A DNA stretch of 64,000 bases from Trichoplax sp. H2 (lineage: Eukaryota > Placozoa > Uniplacotomia > Trichoplacea): NCBI GenBank assembly GCA_003344405.1, contig NOWV01000039.1, forward strand, positions 372,001 to 436,000, given 5' to 3'. Within the stretch, counting starts at the first letter, position 1, and the number at the start of each line of letters is the position of its first letter. The translations under genes and the position numbers were made by a program. Below are positions 24,934-42,800 of the stretch, piece by piece. The notes under the pieces were generated by a model. The model was not told the DNA's origin. It searched no databases and worked only from the letters and a program-made list of their open reading frames with translations.

Positions 24934-26716
24934 ATGGTAGGTACAAATTAAGGTGTATACGTAATAGATGCCAGAATATTTTTGAACGAATAGAGTAAGT
25001 CTTAGTGACGGTCAATTTCATTGAAGCTTAGCTATATTACATACAGAACGTTGTACGCGTACAAGTTCGATAGGCCTGTGTATTTAGTGATACATCTTAT
25101 GGCTGATCTTAAGACGATGATCGTTCTGCAGTTTTCTACGTGATTATGTAGAGTAAAGCGAAATATCTTTTTACGTTAATGTTAACATAAGTAATACGAA
25201 GTCATTAACGCAGTATCTGATTGCTGCTAGCATAATGACGTTGATCAATGAGCCAAGTTATGGCTAGCTAATTTCAGCCTACAGTACAAGTGGTTACGAG
25301 TACGCTGTTCAATTTTCGGATCAACATCAATATACTGTACAACTTCCTTAATACGCGTATTGATCTAATTTTACTTCTACCACTGTACTAGTGATGAACT
25401 TTTCGCCTTTCTAATAAGCTGATGAAATTATTTGCACTAAAGTGTTGTATGTTATATTCTAAATCGGAATATCTTGCTAATACGCGTATATCAATTATAA
25501 TTATTAATAGCGATACGAATTTCATGCCAAGTTCAGTAAATCAGTTTTGGTTAATTTGTAATTCATTTATTTTAATCTCCGAATTTCTAAATGATTGCGT
25601 ATTATAGGCCACAGGAGTCGATCGGTTCGTTGGTGCTGGAATGATAGGTTTCAGCCTAATTGTATTTATTTACTACACTTTGTGGGTTATTGTAATGGTA
25701 GGTACATGATTGCTATTGATATATATATATATTCAGTACGTAAGATACAATAAGCGAATGCGTTGATACAGGATAGCTTGCATAATCGAAATTAATTTTA
25801 GGCCTTGTCTTTAAACTAAATACAGTATCTCGTAAAGACGTTAAACAAGCTAGACTCTCGAATTGGCTAAATAAGTGCTGTTTCTAATGTATAAGCGATT
25901 TAATGAACTGCTGTATTGAACGATTAATTAATTATTTGTATTAATTGATACTGCTTAATAATATATCTACAAGAAGCAGCAGCAGTAAACACAGGCACTG
26001 TCACAAGTCATAAACTAAAATTATCTTAAAAATAATCCGGAACCGCCTGAGTGTAAATACTTCCTGCTTATCGATTCAGTACCTGTACCACAGATTAGTA
26101 ATTTAGTAATCCATATACAGGATTACATTCAGGTCTATTTAGTGTATTTAGAGAATTATGAATAAGGCCATGTTTGTAGAATTTCACAACAGTATTAGTT
26201 TCCTATTGTGAATTGCAAGAACTTATCTTGGTATATTGTTATTATAGCCTTTTATAGATAAGGATCTTGCTATACAACAATTTTTCCTACCAAGAGCCTA
26301 TGCAGTTCTCATACCTATCGTTGCCGGAGTTGTTCTGCTATTGATATTAAGTAAGAAAGCTTCGTATATGGATATTCACTTATCTTGAATTGTGACATAT
26401 TTATTATTAGATACCTAGCAAGTACATCAACCTTATAAATTGCTGCATTATTTGATATATAAGCATGGCAATGTATTTATACTGTAGATATTACTGTAGT
26501 TATTACTAGACCAGACACCGATAGTACCTCTTTTTGGAACAAGTTTTAGTGTTAGTTTATACAATGTGCAAAATCTAAGCTTTTCTAGTGATTAACTACT
26601 ATTTGAATTTGCAATAATGGACTAGTTCTAATTTTCTTATTTCGCTTTTCCTGATGATAGCTGCAGTATTCTGCCTGATCATGTTAAAAGGTAAAGATCG
26701 CAAGAAGACGAAATAA
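24934..26716 (+). CDS. DPM2: Dolichol-phosphate mannosyltransferase regulatory subunit 2
   Basis: Exons: 24934-24936 (ATG only), 25608-25697, 26248-26350 and 26661-26716; 83 aa, against 84 in human. DPM2 is a small ER membrane protein that stabilises the catalytic DPM1 and DPM3. The complex makes dolichol-phosphate mannose for N-glycans, O-mannose and GPI anchors. The match is end to end: ATGVDRFVG at the N-terminus, first membrane helix ending YYTLWVIVM, PFID then the diagnostic FLPRAYAV block, a second helix (IPIVAGVVLLLIL), and a short lysine-rich C-terminus. Exons 2-4 are secure. The one-codon first exon is inferred: the protein lacks only its Met, and the sequence ACT ATG followed by GTAGGT offers a start with a strong donor in the right phase. 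Another ATG with a donor in this 5' region cannot be excluded. Confidence 0.9.
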
Positions 26717-27248
26717 CATCCTGAACTATGATTTTTGCCAGATGACTGCAGCTTTGATGTTTGCTATGACCACATAATACTTTTCGTTGTCAATCAATTG
26801 TAATTATAACAAATAAAAAGATAAATTATTATTATACTATTCGCCTGAACAATTGATATGACGCAATTTTTACTTTCTATTAGCAGACTTTCTTAAAACC
26901 TGTTTAAAAATGTGTCATATGTAAGATTTCGGTCAAATTTCAATTGAATATGATCCGAAATTCTTCAAGTCACAACACACAACATCATACAAATTTCTGT
27001 GCATTTGTCAACATTAATGGTCGCGCAGTTTTTGCTAGCTTGAAATTACAGCCGAGGTAGCACATACATGACTTAACAGTAGTTAGCAACTGCAGAAAAC
27101 GTTCATTCGTAGAAAGCGAGCAGAATCGATCTTATGCCAAATTGGCATTAAATATTCTTAAGAACGAGACTTTGGATTATAACAATTTTGGACGGATTAG
27201 TTTGAATACACGGGTACTCTGAGCAACTTCGCTTTCCAAAATCATGTG
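26717..27248. other. Convergent intergenic region (DPM2 / JmjC gene)
   Basis: 532 bp of 3' flanks between two converging genes. Apart from the AATAAA at 26812 I see nothing specific. Confidence 0.4.
26812..26817 (+). terminator. Poly(A) signal of DPM2
   Basis: AATAAA about 95 bp after the DPM2 stop codon, before the convergent JmjC gene. Confidence 0.55.
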
Positions 27249-29495
27249 TTAGCTTTCAGTTGCATTTACGCTTAAATTGAAGTTCTTAATGTTATCCAAA
27301 GTGATATCAAAGTCGTAATTACTTTTTAAAGACTGCCAATTTTTGAAATCTTTCCAAGCTAAGTTATCCTGTTGACTATTCATACGCGTAGAAAATTTTG
27401 AATCCGTTAACACGGAAAGTAAAACTTTGCTTTCGTTGTCCATCATTGATGAATATTCCAATTCTTCAACGACGCGATGATAGTTAGACAAGTCAACAAA
27501 GTTAGCTGAAATTGCAATGGATCTTTCTAAGTTTTCAACACGATGAGGGCAGCCTGATGGTACAAACAACAGTTCACCTGGTTGTAAAATGCATTCTCTC
27601 GGTTTACATAGGCTTAATGCTCTAAGGAAATTATCATCGTTAGACGATAGATCGATATTAAAGGTACCGTCCAGACTATTGAAATATGACGGATATAGTA
27701 AGGGTAGATCTTCTCTTCTGAAAATTAGCCATCTAAAATCAATGAAATACGGTATACTCAGACGATTCATTATACATATAAGTCAGTACACAATAGGATA
27801 TGGTCTGATAAAATATCAGTTAGGAAAACAATTGAATTGTGACTGTCGAACAAATACAGTACAGTACTTTAGCGAGAATGTATGAGGTAAATTAAATATA
27901 TAGACTATATCTTGATAACCACCTCTTTCGACCTTGAAATAATGCCATCCAGAAATTGGATCCAAAAGCATCTATATGCAGTTCACTACGTGCACCTTCC
28001 GGAGCGATGAAAAGGCTTGGCCAACTATCGTGATACAGGGTTCCTTTAGGGGTACGTTGCAAAAAATCGCTTGCAAAGTACTTTGGAATAGTCAGTTCGC
28101 TTGCTAACTCAGGACAATTTAAGGGCAGGCTCCAGTCAAATAGATATAGTAACTGTTCGTCATCTAAAAGTGTAAATAAATTACAGATTTATATGTGATC
28201 TAAACATACAATTGAGAGGCGATTTGTACGATTTGTTTACTAACTGAAATTGCTAGGACTATCCATATTATTAACGAATTCTTTAACCGTCATACTACGA
28301 GCAATTTCAAGTCTTGCCCATTCAACCGAATCAGGAATTAGTCTTTTAACCGCTGCTTTCCTATCACCAGCGACATTCTTGATATGTTCAAAGGTCCAAG
28401 GTGTTGAGATCATATTGCAAACAGCATCTGTAATAATTACTGGCTTTGCTTGCAGTGCATATCGAGATAGAAACTCCTTAAATGAGAGATCTTTAGCTGA
28501 TCTCCTTTCAATCTGCATAGGTGAGATAATTAAAACTATTAGTACAAAAAAATCTAAATTAATTTAAGATTATTAGCAATTATTTGATCTTTTAATAGTT
28601 TTGTCTTTTTAATTTTCTAATAGGTGTATATAGTATACGCATACATTTATACATGCATACGAGTATAATGTACGTAGATATATTTGCTTATTTTATATTA
28701 TATAGGTAGCACATTATGCTGTAGTTTTATCATCACCGGTAGGGGATTGAGCATCTGCGACTTCTGGAAGGCAGAGTGCTCGGCCAACAATCTTTCTCTG
28801 GTTCTTTGCGCAAAATGAGCTCTGCTGATCTTTTCTTTTAGCCATAAAGCATCGCAAGCCTTTTGATCTACCTGAAGAGACCTTTCAATAAGATTTAAAG
28901 CTTCGGTATAGTCCCCTCTTGTATCAAAGAATGATGCCAAGGCCGAAAAGTAATGTGCATTCAATTCATATCTTTGCTTTACGGCTTGTAATTTTTGGAT
29001 GGTCTCCTCGATGAACAGCTGACAGTCGGATCTCCTAAAATATGTATATTGATGCAACGTGATGATAAATTATCAGATACACAGTAGCATAATATTATAA
29101 TGTATTTCAATTAAATCTTTCTAGGTAAGATTGATGATTACCGACTTTAATATGCGTTTAAGCTTGGTGTTTGCAACGACAGCAGAATCAGTAACGCCTT
29201 TATAAATTATCTTCTCTTTGGCAACTTGCTTCCTCCACCATCGTGCAATGCTTGGAAGTGCCCAGAGAAAGTTGTGCTCTTGGTCATCAACGTCACAGCT
29301 TGAATTTTGCGAACTATTTGCATGCGTTGTTACATTTCGTTTCTCATAAGGGTCATTGTCAGGCTGTTCTTGATCAATATCTGCTATCTTCCTTTTATGC
29401 GACTTGGTTAAGCTCTCGGTTTCGTCATTATCCGGAGGCCACTGGCTGATAAAGGTAACTTCCGGAAGGTTATTACCATCAGTTCCTTCATTCAT
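27249..29495 (-). CDS. TPR plus JmjC (cupin_8) Fe(II)/2-oxoglutarate oxygenase
   Basis: Minus-strand exons: 29495-29142, 29018-28737, 28512-28245, 28163-27923 and 27732-27249; 542 aa, phases closed. Residues 1-118 are polar and lack a domain. Residues about 120-190 look like TPR helices (YFSALASFFDTRGDYTEALN). From about residue 215 a JmjC domain of the JMJD5/FIH/JMJD6 class follows: KPVIITDAV entry strand, the iron ligands His364-x-Asp366 in SELHIDAFGS and distal His445 in SGCPHRVENL, plus GRKRWLIF (Lys as likely 2-oxoglutarate anchor) and PGELLFVPSG. All metal ligands are present, so it should be an active hydroxylase or demethylase; the substrate is unknown and I cannot assign it to JMJD4, 5, 6 or 8. 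The second exon's acceptor was set at CAG before 29018 by phase; an acceptor at 29034 would break the frame with exon 1. Confidence 0.85.
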
Positions 29496-30679
29496 ACCAT
29501 ATGCTACTTCAGATGCTTATACCGTATAATACAGTCAATATCCAAGCATAAGAAGATGGCTATTACTAAGATTACTAAACTAGCAACACTAACAGTATTT
29601 GCAGTTCGTGGTTCAATTTAAATTTATAATCTGCAAATAGTGTCAATATAACTTTAGATCTACTGTATCTATCTTTAACTGATTATATCACGGTAGCTAG
29701 CGACTTGCTGATATGATCGTATGATCACATCCAACATCCGGTATAAAATCACTTAATAATAACGCCTATGCATACTTGCATAGCTCTTAATTAATTAATA
29801 ATAAATACATGAGTTCAATCGGTACCGTCCTGTACAGTATCTAGAGATAATGAATGGAAGATTTCGCAGGCCTAAAGAGTTCAGGTTAGAAGAAGCAATT
29901 AGCAATTCCACTATTCCAGCATTGCAGCCAGCATCTTGCGCCGCTGCTCATTAATTCGTTGCATTCCAGTACAGTATACAGTACTGTACTGTAGATGTGA
30001 TAGAAAAGCTGTTTGTCTTCTGTACCAGCGTGAGATAGAGATATACTGTACTGTACGTACTGTACCGTACTGTAGGATTTTAGAATCCGTCCTTACATCT
30101 GTATCGTGATGTTTACTTTCGGTGAAGTAAATAAATCATTCACTTGTAATGATAATTTTATAATAATTTAGTTATTATTTGCTTATTATACTTATTTGTT
30201 TGCCAGTGTTTACTGCACGCTGGCTTATTATTAAATTGTACAGTATACTGTAGTAGTAAAAAGGAAGAGGTATACAGTATAGTGTATAATATACAAATAA
30301 GCTGAATAAACTATAATACGAAAACTTGCCGTACGGTACTGTGCTGTGCAGTAAACAAAGGTAGCTTTCTTAAATTCTTAAGATAGCGCAATCCAAGGGC
30401 TCTCTCGTCCTGAGGGTTCAACTTCTTACTACAGTATAGTAGTACAATACAGTATGTACATTGTACAGTACTAGTACTGCTCATGATGTACAGCAGGGGC
30501 TAGGGACTGCTACTGGAAGAACAGTTGGCCGTGGACTGCACTGCAACTTTACTGTAGTACCTTAGCTAAAAACTAAAACTTTTTAAGCTCCGTATTTGAA
30601 TCCCTTGCTGAGTTGCTGTAGTAGTGTACTGGGCGTAAAGGCGAACAAACAAGTTATCCTGAAAGCCATTCATACTTGG

Positions 30680-30707
30680 TGACGTCAAAAACGCCCACTA
30701 CCACGTG
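30680..30707. promoter_or_regulatory. CRE (TGACGTCA) followed by an E-box (CACGTG)
   Basis: A perfect palindromic CRE at 30680-30687 and a perfect CACGTG E-box at 30702-30707, in GTCACGTGG context on the minus strand, lie 14 bp apart. They sit about 510 bp before the EEIG start codon and 1.2 kb before the JmjC start. In animals these sites bind ATF/CREB and USF/MITF/TFE bHLH-zip factors. Whether they are used is inferred from position and from two full palindromes so close together. Confidence 0.5.
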
Positions 30708-30939
30708 ACTTCTTCAATTGTTTTGAATTCTTCTTCTTCTTCTTCTTGACAGTCCAAAATAATATATATGATATAAAATAAATAAAATAAAATGATAATA
30801 ATAATGAATTATGAGTAGGTGGCTGGGTGCTTTTTGGCCTTTATATCATACAGTGAGTGTATGCTGTTGGGCAGTTATGCGTACCAGGCCTGTCCATTCG
30901 TCCTTTTTTTTTTCTCTTTGGAAATCCTTAATTAAAGTT

Positions 30940-31075
30940 GTATACAGTACTGTACAGTACAGTACTGTCCGTACAGTACAATCATGGTACAATTCATACT
31001 GTACAATACTGTACTGTACAGTACTGTACAGTACAAGGTGAAACGTCTACGGTACGTGGGCTGCAGTGTACTGTA
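30940..31075. repeat. GTAC-palindrome block upstream of EEIG
   Basis: A dense run of TACAGTACTGTA-type words, interrupted by a few unique bases, about 140-270 bp before the EEIG ATG. It is self-complementary over most of its length. Confidence 0.8.
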
Positions 31076-31189
31076 TCTAAGGGCATAGAGTGATTACTGT
31101 ACTAGTTGAACAGGTTTGCTTCAGTTTTTGCTGATCGTACACGTAGGTAGTCACGCCGGTCGCGACTACGCCGAGAAAAAATTCACTGA

Positions 31190-36548
<5,359 letters not shown>

Positions 36549-37056
36549 CAAGTCTGTCCTTTGGACATGCAGATATTTTAGCATTGTCAATGATACTGTC
36601 CTGATGCAAACTTAGTAAACCTGTACTGGTGTTAATTTGGCAAATCATACAAATTCCTCAGTTGCTTAAATGTATTGTACTGTATGATTGTATTTATATT
36701 TTATACTTCACTGAAGTTTTATTAGTGTGGAATAAGATCATATATTACCCATGTACCTGTATACATGGGCGGTTAGTTGACGTGAGTAATCTTGTCTACG
36801 TTCACAACCAATCTTCATAACTTGTTCAAAATAGCCTGGTAAGCTATTGTTACCATTGAGTCTTACAGTGGTAGTAGCTAGACTACACCTAGAAACTATT
36901 TGTATACCGATAAAAGAATATATAGACTACAGCTCTGTGAGCTTTAATTTAGCGTTAGCCACTTTATTAGAACGCTATTTAGTATAAGTTGCGATTTGAT
37001 TTTATACTGATTGATCGCTTTCTTGTTTATGAATGTATTGTATACATCATTCACAG

Positions 37057-37210
37057 TTATCGCCCAATGACATATGAATTACTTACCGGAATGCTAAATG
37101 CACAAGTTGTGTTATTTAATCATGATGTTAAGTTTCATGCCAGCAGGCTGGCGAAAGATCATCCGGATGTAGTAGATTCACTTAATGCTGTGTTATATCT
37201 TCCGAGTTAA
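37057..37210 (+). CDS. Possible alternative last exon of the EEIG gene
   Basis: After an acceptor (TTCACAG) at 37056, 50 codons plus a stop are open in the phase that fits the donor of EEIG exon 7 (36159), giving S-YRPMTYELLTGMLNAQ and so on to LYLPS. An AATAAA lies at 37273, 63 bp after the stop. This would replace the 29-residue tail from exon 8. I find no homology for the 50 residues, so they could also be 3' UTR or another gene's exon. Confidence 0.35.
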
Positions 37211-40200
37211 CACTATCAAGTAAAAGGCTTCAATGTACGTTTAAGATAAATTGCACTTCCATTTACAATAAGAATAAACTAACAGAACCTTTCATCCAGT
37301 CTTGTTGCTCTCTATTGTTAGTATTTAGTATCCTTAGTACTGACGTTAGTGACAAAAGTTCAAATCGCGCATGGATGTTTGCGATGTTATCACATGTCCC
37401 CAAATTTGGGAATTTAACAAACGAATGCATGTTTTAGTGGGATACAACTTCGGAATGTACTTATTAATTAATCAGTGGTACTTTATGTTACACTGTTTAT
37501 AGCGGATGTAATGCTTGTAATATAGCAGTGTAAAGCTACGTTGTCTACAATTACAGTTTGTAAAAACATTGACGTTTACAGCGTTAGAACGTTACGGAAT
37601 AAGAAATGCCAAGATTGCATTGCACTTAATAAACTGTGAATTAATATGCTAGGGTAACTTTGCGTAACTCAAGCTTATTCCCAAAAATGAAAGTTATGAA
37701 CCTTATTTGTAATATAAGCGTTATTAGATTTTACGACAGATTAGGGCAGTGATATGAGAAAGTAAGATTAGGTGGTGCTTTATGTTAGCCTAGTAAACTT
37801 GTTAGGAAGTCTGTGACAAGTCATAATTCCTAATATTCATTTGTGGTTATAAAAAGGTTGCGATAAGCACGCATACTCTGCGTTTAATCTTTATTATGAG
37901 GATACAGTATTATTCTATAGTAGTACATTTGATTTAAATATATAGTATACTGTAGAGAGAAACAATCTAGTTCTTGTACAATTTAATTCATAGTAACGTA
38001 AAAATGATTTAACTAAACAGTTTCTTGAATGTAACGTTATTAACATTAGATTATAAAAGTTTTGATAAAACTTTAAAAATAATGATGGGCTATATTCACA
38101 ATGCCAAGTGCTCTTCATTTGTTAGTATCATTACATATTTTCTATCACAATTGCTTGCAATATACAAAAATGAACTGCGCGATATAGTTAAACAGGTGAA
38201 ACTTCATTTAATCTTATAAATAGTTTTCGATCTACGAACATGATGACTGTTTAAACATTTGATTTTTATAGTAAGATTAGAAGAAATCTATATGCATGCA
38301 CGCTATTTACAGTAATAGTAAATGCGTACGCATACCCTCTTTGCCTTCTGTTGTATTGAGTCGAACGCTTTACAAACAATTTTGCGACTTTAAGACAAGA
38401 TTACTGAAATACATCATTGAGACCAAGATTTTCCAATTCATAATATACTATCGTTGAGTCGCTTTCATATACAGCCAAAACAATTGATCTTTAGCACGCA
38501 ATGAATAATGAAACACGATCAGTTAAAGCATAGGTTAATCGAATTTTTAACGATTATTATAAAGGCATTAATGATTTAGAACAACCATGGTACAACGTTA
38601 TTGCTACAATATTTTTTTATATTACGTTTGTTCGCTGCAGTATTGTCAAATATTGACTAATTACGCTCGCACATTAAAATTATTACGACGAGGTACTTCA
38701 GCTTTGTGACTATGATACTATGATGCAAGCATCATATAATAGTTTCCCCATAATTATGAATATTACTAGATAAAGTAAATTTAATTTAATACTGCTATCA
38801 ATAAATCTACAATTACAGTATTATATATGATTGCTTCACATTAAGGTTGAAGTAGTAATTAATAATAGTTATCAACAAAGGACATATAAATATGATTATC
38901 GAAAGAGGTTTAATTAATTAAGGTACCGCTCTCAAGCGTCATTATCGCTATCGCAAAGTCATATGTCTAACCTGTTGTCGGAAATTTGATCGATAGTCTC
39001 GAGTAATCTATTAATCAGATAAAGATTTCGAAATTCAATAAAATAATTTATAAGATAATAACGTATCATTGTAGTTTTATTATCTTTGTTGATAAAGTAA
39101 CTTGATAAAAAATCTTGCGTTATAATCTTTGCTAAACCTTGTCATAGTTGTCTTCGATTGAGCGTTGACGGGTAGAACGACACTACTTTGATTCTAAGGC
39201 AATATTATCAATGGGTTGATTAGTTCATTGTACACAATACCTTTGGAGTAAGCATTAATGACATAGGAAACTGGTTGTATAACAATTTACGCTATTACGA
39301 AACTGAATAAGTGATGAACACGAATTTGTTTGTGCTGATATTCGTTGTGTTTATTTTACGTATATTAATAAATTGGCCGTTATATTCTAATTCGTGGATA
39401 GAACTTTTACCTTCCCTGCTATCTTTTCAAATTACGTAAATACCTAGCAAATAATGTAGGTATATCTAATGCGATCTGAAAGAATATGTTTCTTCATTAT
39501 TGAGTTTACAATTGTTACTTATTTCTAATTTCTGGTTCAATATTACTATACTGTATGCTTTACTGATGCGTTTACTGTAAAACAGAACGCCAATATAAGC
39601 CTTAGATTATGTATTGTAAGAATCCTCATTATCACGTACATGCTGCATCCAACTACAAACTCACCTTACGATCTGATTTTCCCGTTATGTATATAATCTC
39701 ATGAAGTGGGAGTCCATGTATCGCTAGTTGAAACCAATTTTTGACTACGATATTAAAAAAGCCCAAAGTAAAAATGTACGTTGATTCAATATATAACTAA
39801 GCAACTGCACTATTGTGCGACATTATACTGCAAATCACAGTTGCATTATTGCATACATGTGCACCTTCATTTAAAAATATCAGTCTGCTTGGAATGAATA
39901 AACTGTAGTGCAATATTGACGCATGTACTGTATGCTGACTGAAATGTTTAATAACTCGTGTACTATTGAACAACAATAATTGTTACATTTTTGATACAAG
40001 CTATGAGTGCACTATTACCTTCACATAAATCTAAATAGACTTGCAGGACAGCTTTCTGATATGTTGAATTGCCAATATTCCATCTTTTAATTTCCTCCGC
40101 CTGTACAGAATCCCAAGGTACATACTTTGAGAAATATGCAATTCTTTGTAAATAGCGACTTATACGAGCATACTCGATTAAGAACTAATCTTCCTCAAGT

Positions 40201-41006
40201 ACGGTATACGCGTGTATGAATCGTGGAGCATCTTAATTTAAAAAAAGTCTATGGCATGTAAAGGGTAAAACAGACATACTATAATATAGATACAGATAGT
40301 GGCCTAATCTGTCGGTGATGCTGTAGTCAATAACGTTCTTAAGATGCAAAATCTGCAGTATCTGCCGGTATATAATTCACGATGTAACTAATTGTGATAC
40401 ATCTATATACATATTCATGCATCATTAAAACGTAGTGCTACCACTATATTAAGATGCCGCACTGTAACCTAACATGGTATCATATACTGTAGATTAAATA
40501 CGCTTATGGGCTATTACATGACGTATATAAGATATGTATTCAATACACAGCTGAGTTGTACGTAGATGCTTAACAACTAAGTTCATCCAATTATTTTCTG
40601 AGTTTCTCAAGTTAGAAGTGGTCGGCATTTTGTGTACATAGACATCAGATAGTATAGACATTTAGAGAAGATTTGTCTTGCGAAGGTGCAGATGCAGGAT
40701 ATCGTAGGTCAATTTTTAGCAATAAACATACTCGCATACGAGCATAGTGCCATCTTTACTACTAATGGGCTTTTTACCTGATACTGTAGTTAATTTTAAG
40801 ATCAAGTCAACTGTAAATAACGGCTACTAATGTACTGTACTTGGAATTGATTTACAATGCCCTCATTACATGAGAAGTGTGTCCGGTACGTTAACCTATA
40901 TCGTTCATTTATTCTTTCGTTATTATTATTATTATTATTAGTGTGCGAACACGAATAAAGTTCGTGATTGGAATTTGAAGCTATTCGGAGTAAAGTATTG
41001 CATAGT

Positions 41007-41439
41007 GTACGTATAGGAAGTAGATTAGAAGTGCAAGTCATGTACCTTAACTCGTTTTTATTATCTGATATCTGATATTGACAGTTTTTTTACTCCTGCA
41101 CAAATTACTGTAATTACTGTACTGTATATTTTTTTTCAGTATTGTTACCTGTAGTACAGTACAGTACTATACTATGATATAAACGATTTTAAAAGTGTGG
41201 TCTAGAGCTACTTTACCATACATAAATAGAAAGTATAGAAAGTACATTAGAATTATAAGTCATGTATCTTAACTAGTTTTTAGTATCTGATATCTGATAT
41301 TGATAGTTTTTTACTCCTGCACAAGTTACTGTATATTTTTTTTCAGTATTGTAACCTGCAATACAGAACAGTACTATACTATGATGTAACCGATTTTAAA
41401 GTGTGATCTTGAGCTACTTTACCATACATAAATCATCGT
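41007..41439. repeat. Two-copy tandem repeat, period about 220 bp
   Basis: 41007-41226 and 41227-41439 align along nearly their full length. Landmarks in both are AAGTCATGTA-CTTAACT, TATCTGATATCTGATATTGA, ACTCCTGCACAA-TTACTG, a TATATTTTTTTTCAG tract, ACTATACTATGAT and CTACTTTACCATACATAAAT. Differences are scattered substitutions and small indels, so the duplication is fairly recent but not fresh. Confidence 0.85.
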
Positions 41440-42299
41440 TTAGTATTTGATCATAGGTAAACCAAAAACGGATACTGTAATTTTGATTTTATTAGCATAA
41501 GGATTTGTATCTACGAGTCTACGCATAGTACTTGATTCATTAATTAGAGATGAAAGAAATTCTTAGCTGGATCGTAACCCATGTTGCAATATTGTATCGT
41601 ACTGTTGCATTCCACTAATCATGTACATATCCCAATTTTTGGCCAATGACTAACCTTTGGGTGATTATCTAGCCAAGTGTATCTATCTAGAATGGATTTC
41701 CTGGGGATATTTGGAGGTTCCATTCAGGAAATCATTTAGTTTGGATTGGATTCATGAATATTTTGCAGACCTAAACCCTGTGAGCGAACAGCTTACAGTA
41801 CAGTAGATACTCGATTCGGACGGTCGGACATTTTGACCTGATATGGCCAAATTCTATACTAGCTATATACTGTTTGAAACACTTGTATTTGTCATAATGC
41901 CATTAAGCAGATGGTTGATTTTGTCATGTGTTAATTTTTCTAAATGGAATAATATTACATTGAATTCTGTTCTATTTTACCAAGTTCTACACGACAACAG
42001 TTCTATAACATCATCCATGTTCTTGAATTAGAGACGTGGTTAAGAAAAAGAGACACAGAAGATTGATACTGCAAGTAAAATAATTTTCGATATTTTCGTC
42101 CTCATTTGGTCTTGGTTTCCTGTCTGTCCGAAGAATGTGCTATCAGGAAATTTCCCAGGTTCTGTCCAATGTCCATCCATACAACATAGTGATCGTACCA
42201 TTAAATTACTGCTTACTGCTGAGTCTGACTATGGTGCTGTCGACATTTATTCGCTATTGTACGTCGAACAGTATTTGTCTTAGATGCATACTGTAAGCT

Positions 42300-42800
42300 A
42301 CAAGATGGACTATAGTACTGTACTGTATATTCCATGGCAATGGCAGGACTGTACTATGGTGGTCTACTTCTTGTCAGGGATTGCTGTACACTGTGTACAG
42401 TCTATACATCCATACGATGGACTACCAGAAGAATACCTGGCACTAGCCCTAAGCATTTTGCATAAATTACTTTCGAATGTATCAGTGGGACAGCTTAAAC
42501 GAAGTGTACAAACTACAAAGTAATTTATGCAACTCCACTGCAGCGTCCATTGCACATACCAACCATTCTTGCGTACAGTACAGTACAGTACAGTAGATTC
42601 ATGGTAGAGTACAGTACATAGTACTACACTCCGCACAATCTACTGTACCGTACTGTACTGTACTGTACAGTACTGTATGACGTGCGGTCGCCCGCCATTT
42701 TACCGTACAGTACTGTACTGGTGCTGTACTGGCACTAGACTTGCACTGGTCTGGCACTGTACTGTACCGTCCGCACGGTACGGTACGGTACGATGCGATA
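42300..42800. repeat. GTAC-palindrome block upstream of PRRC2
   Basis: A cluster of GTACAGTA and TACTGTAC words, densest at 42575-42600, 42645-42680 and 42700-42795. The last part changes to a GGTACGGTACGGTACG-like variant that is richer in GC. Open frames on both strands through this stretch are artefacts of its self-complementarity. Confidence 0.75.
42458..42532. repeat. Perfect 16-bp inverted repeat with 43-bp loop
   Basis: TTGCATAAATTACTTT at 42458-42473 is matched by its exact reverse complement at 42517-42532. It may be a small hairpin element or the remains of a mobile element. Confidence 0.8.
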
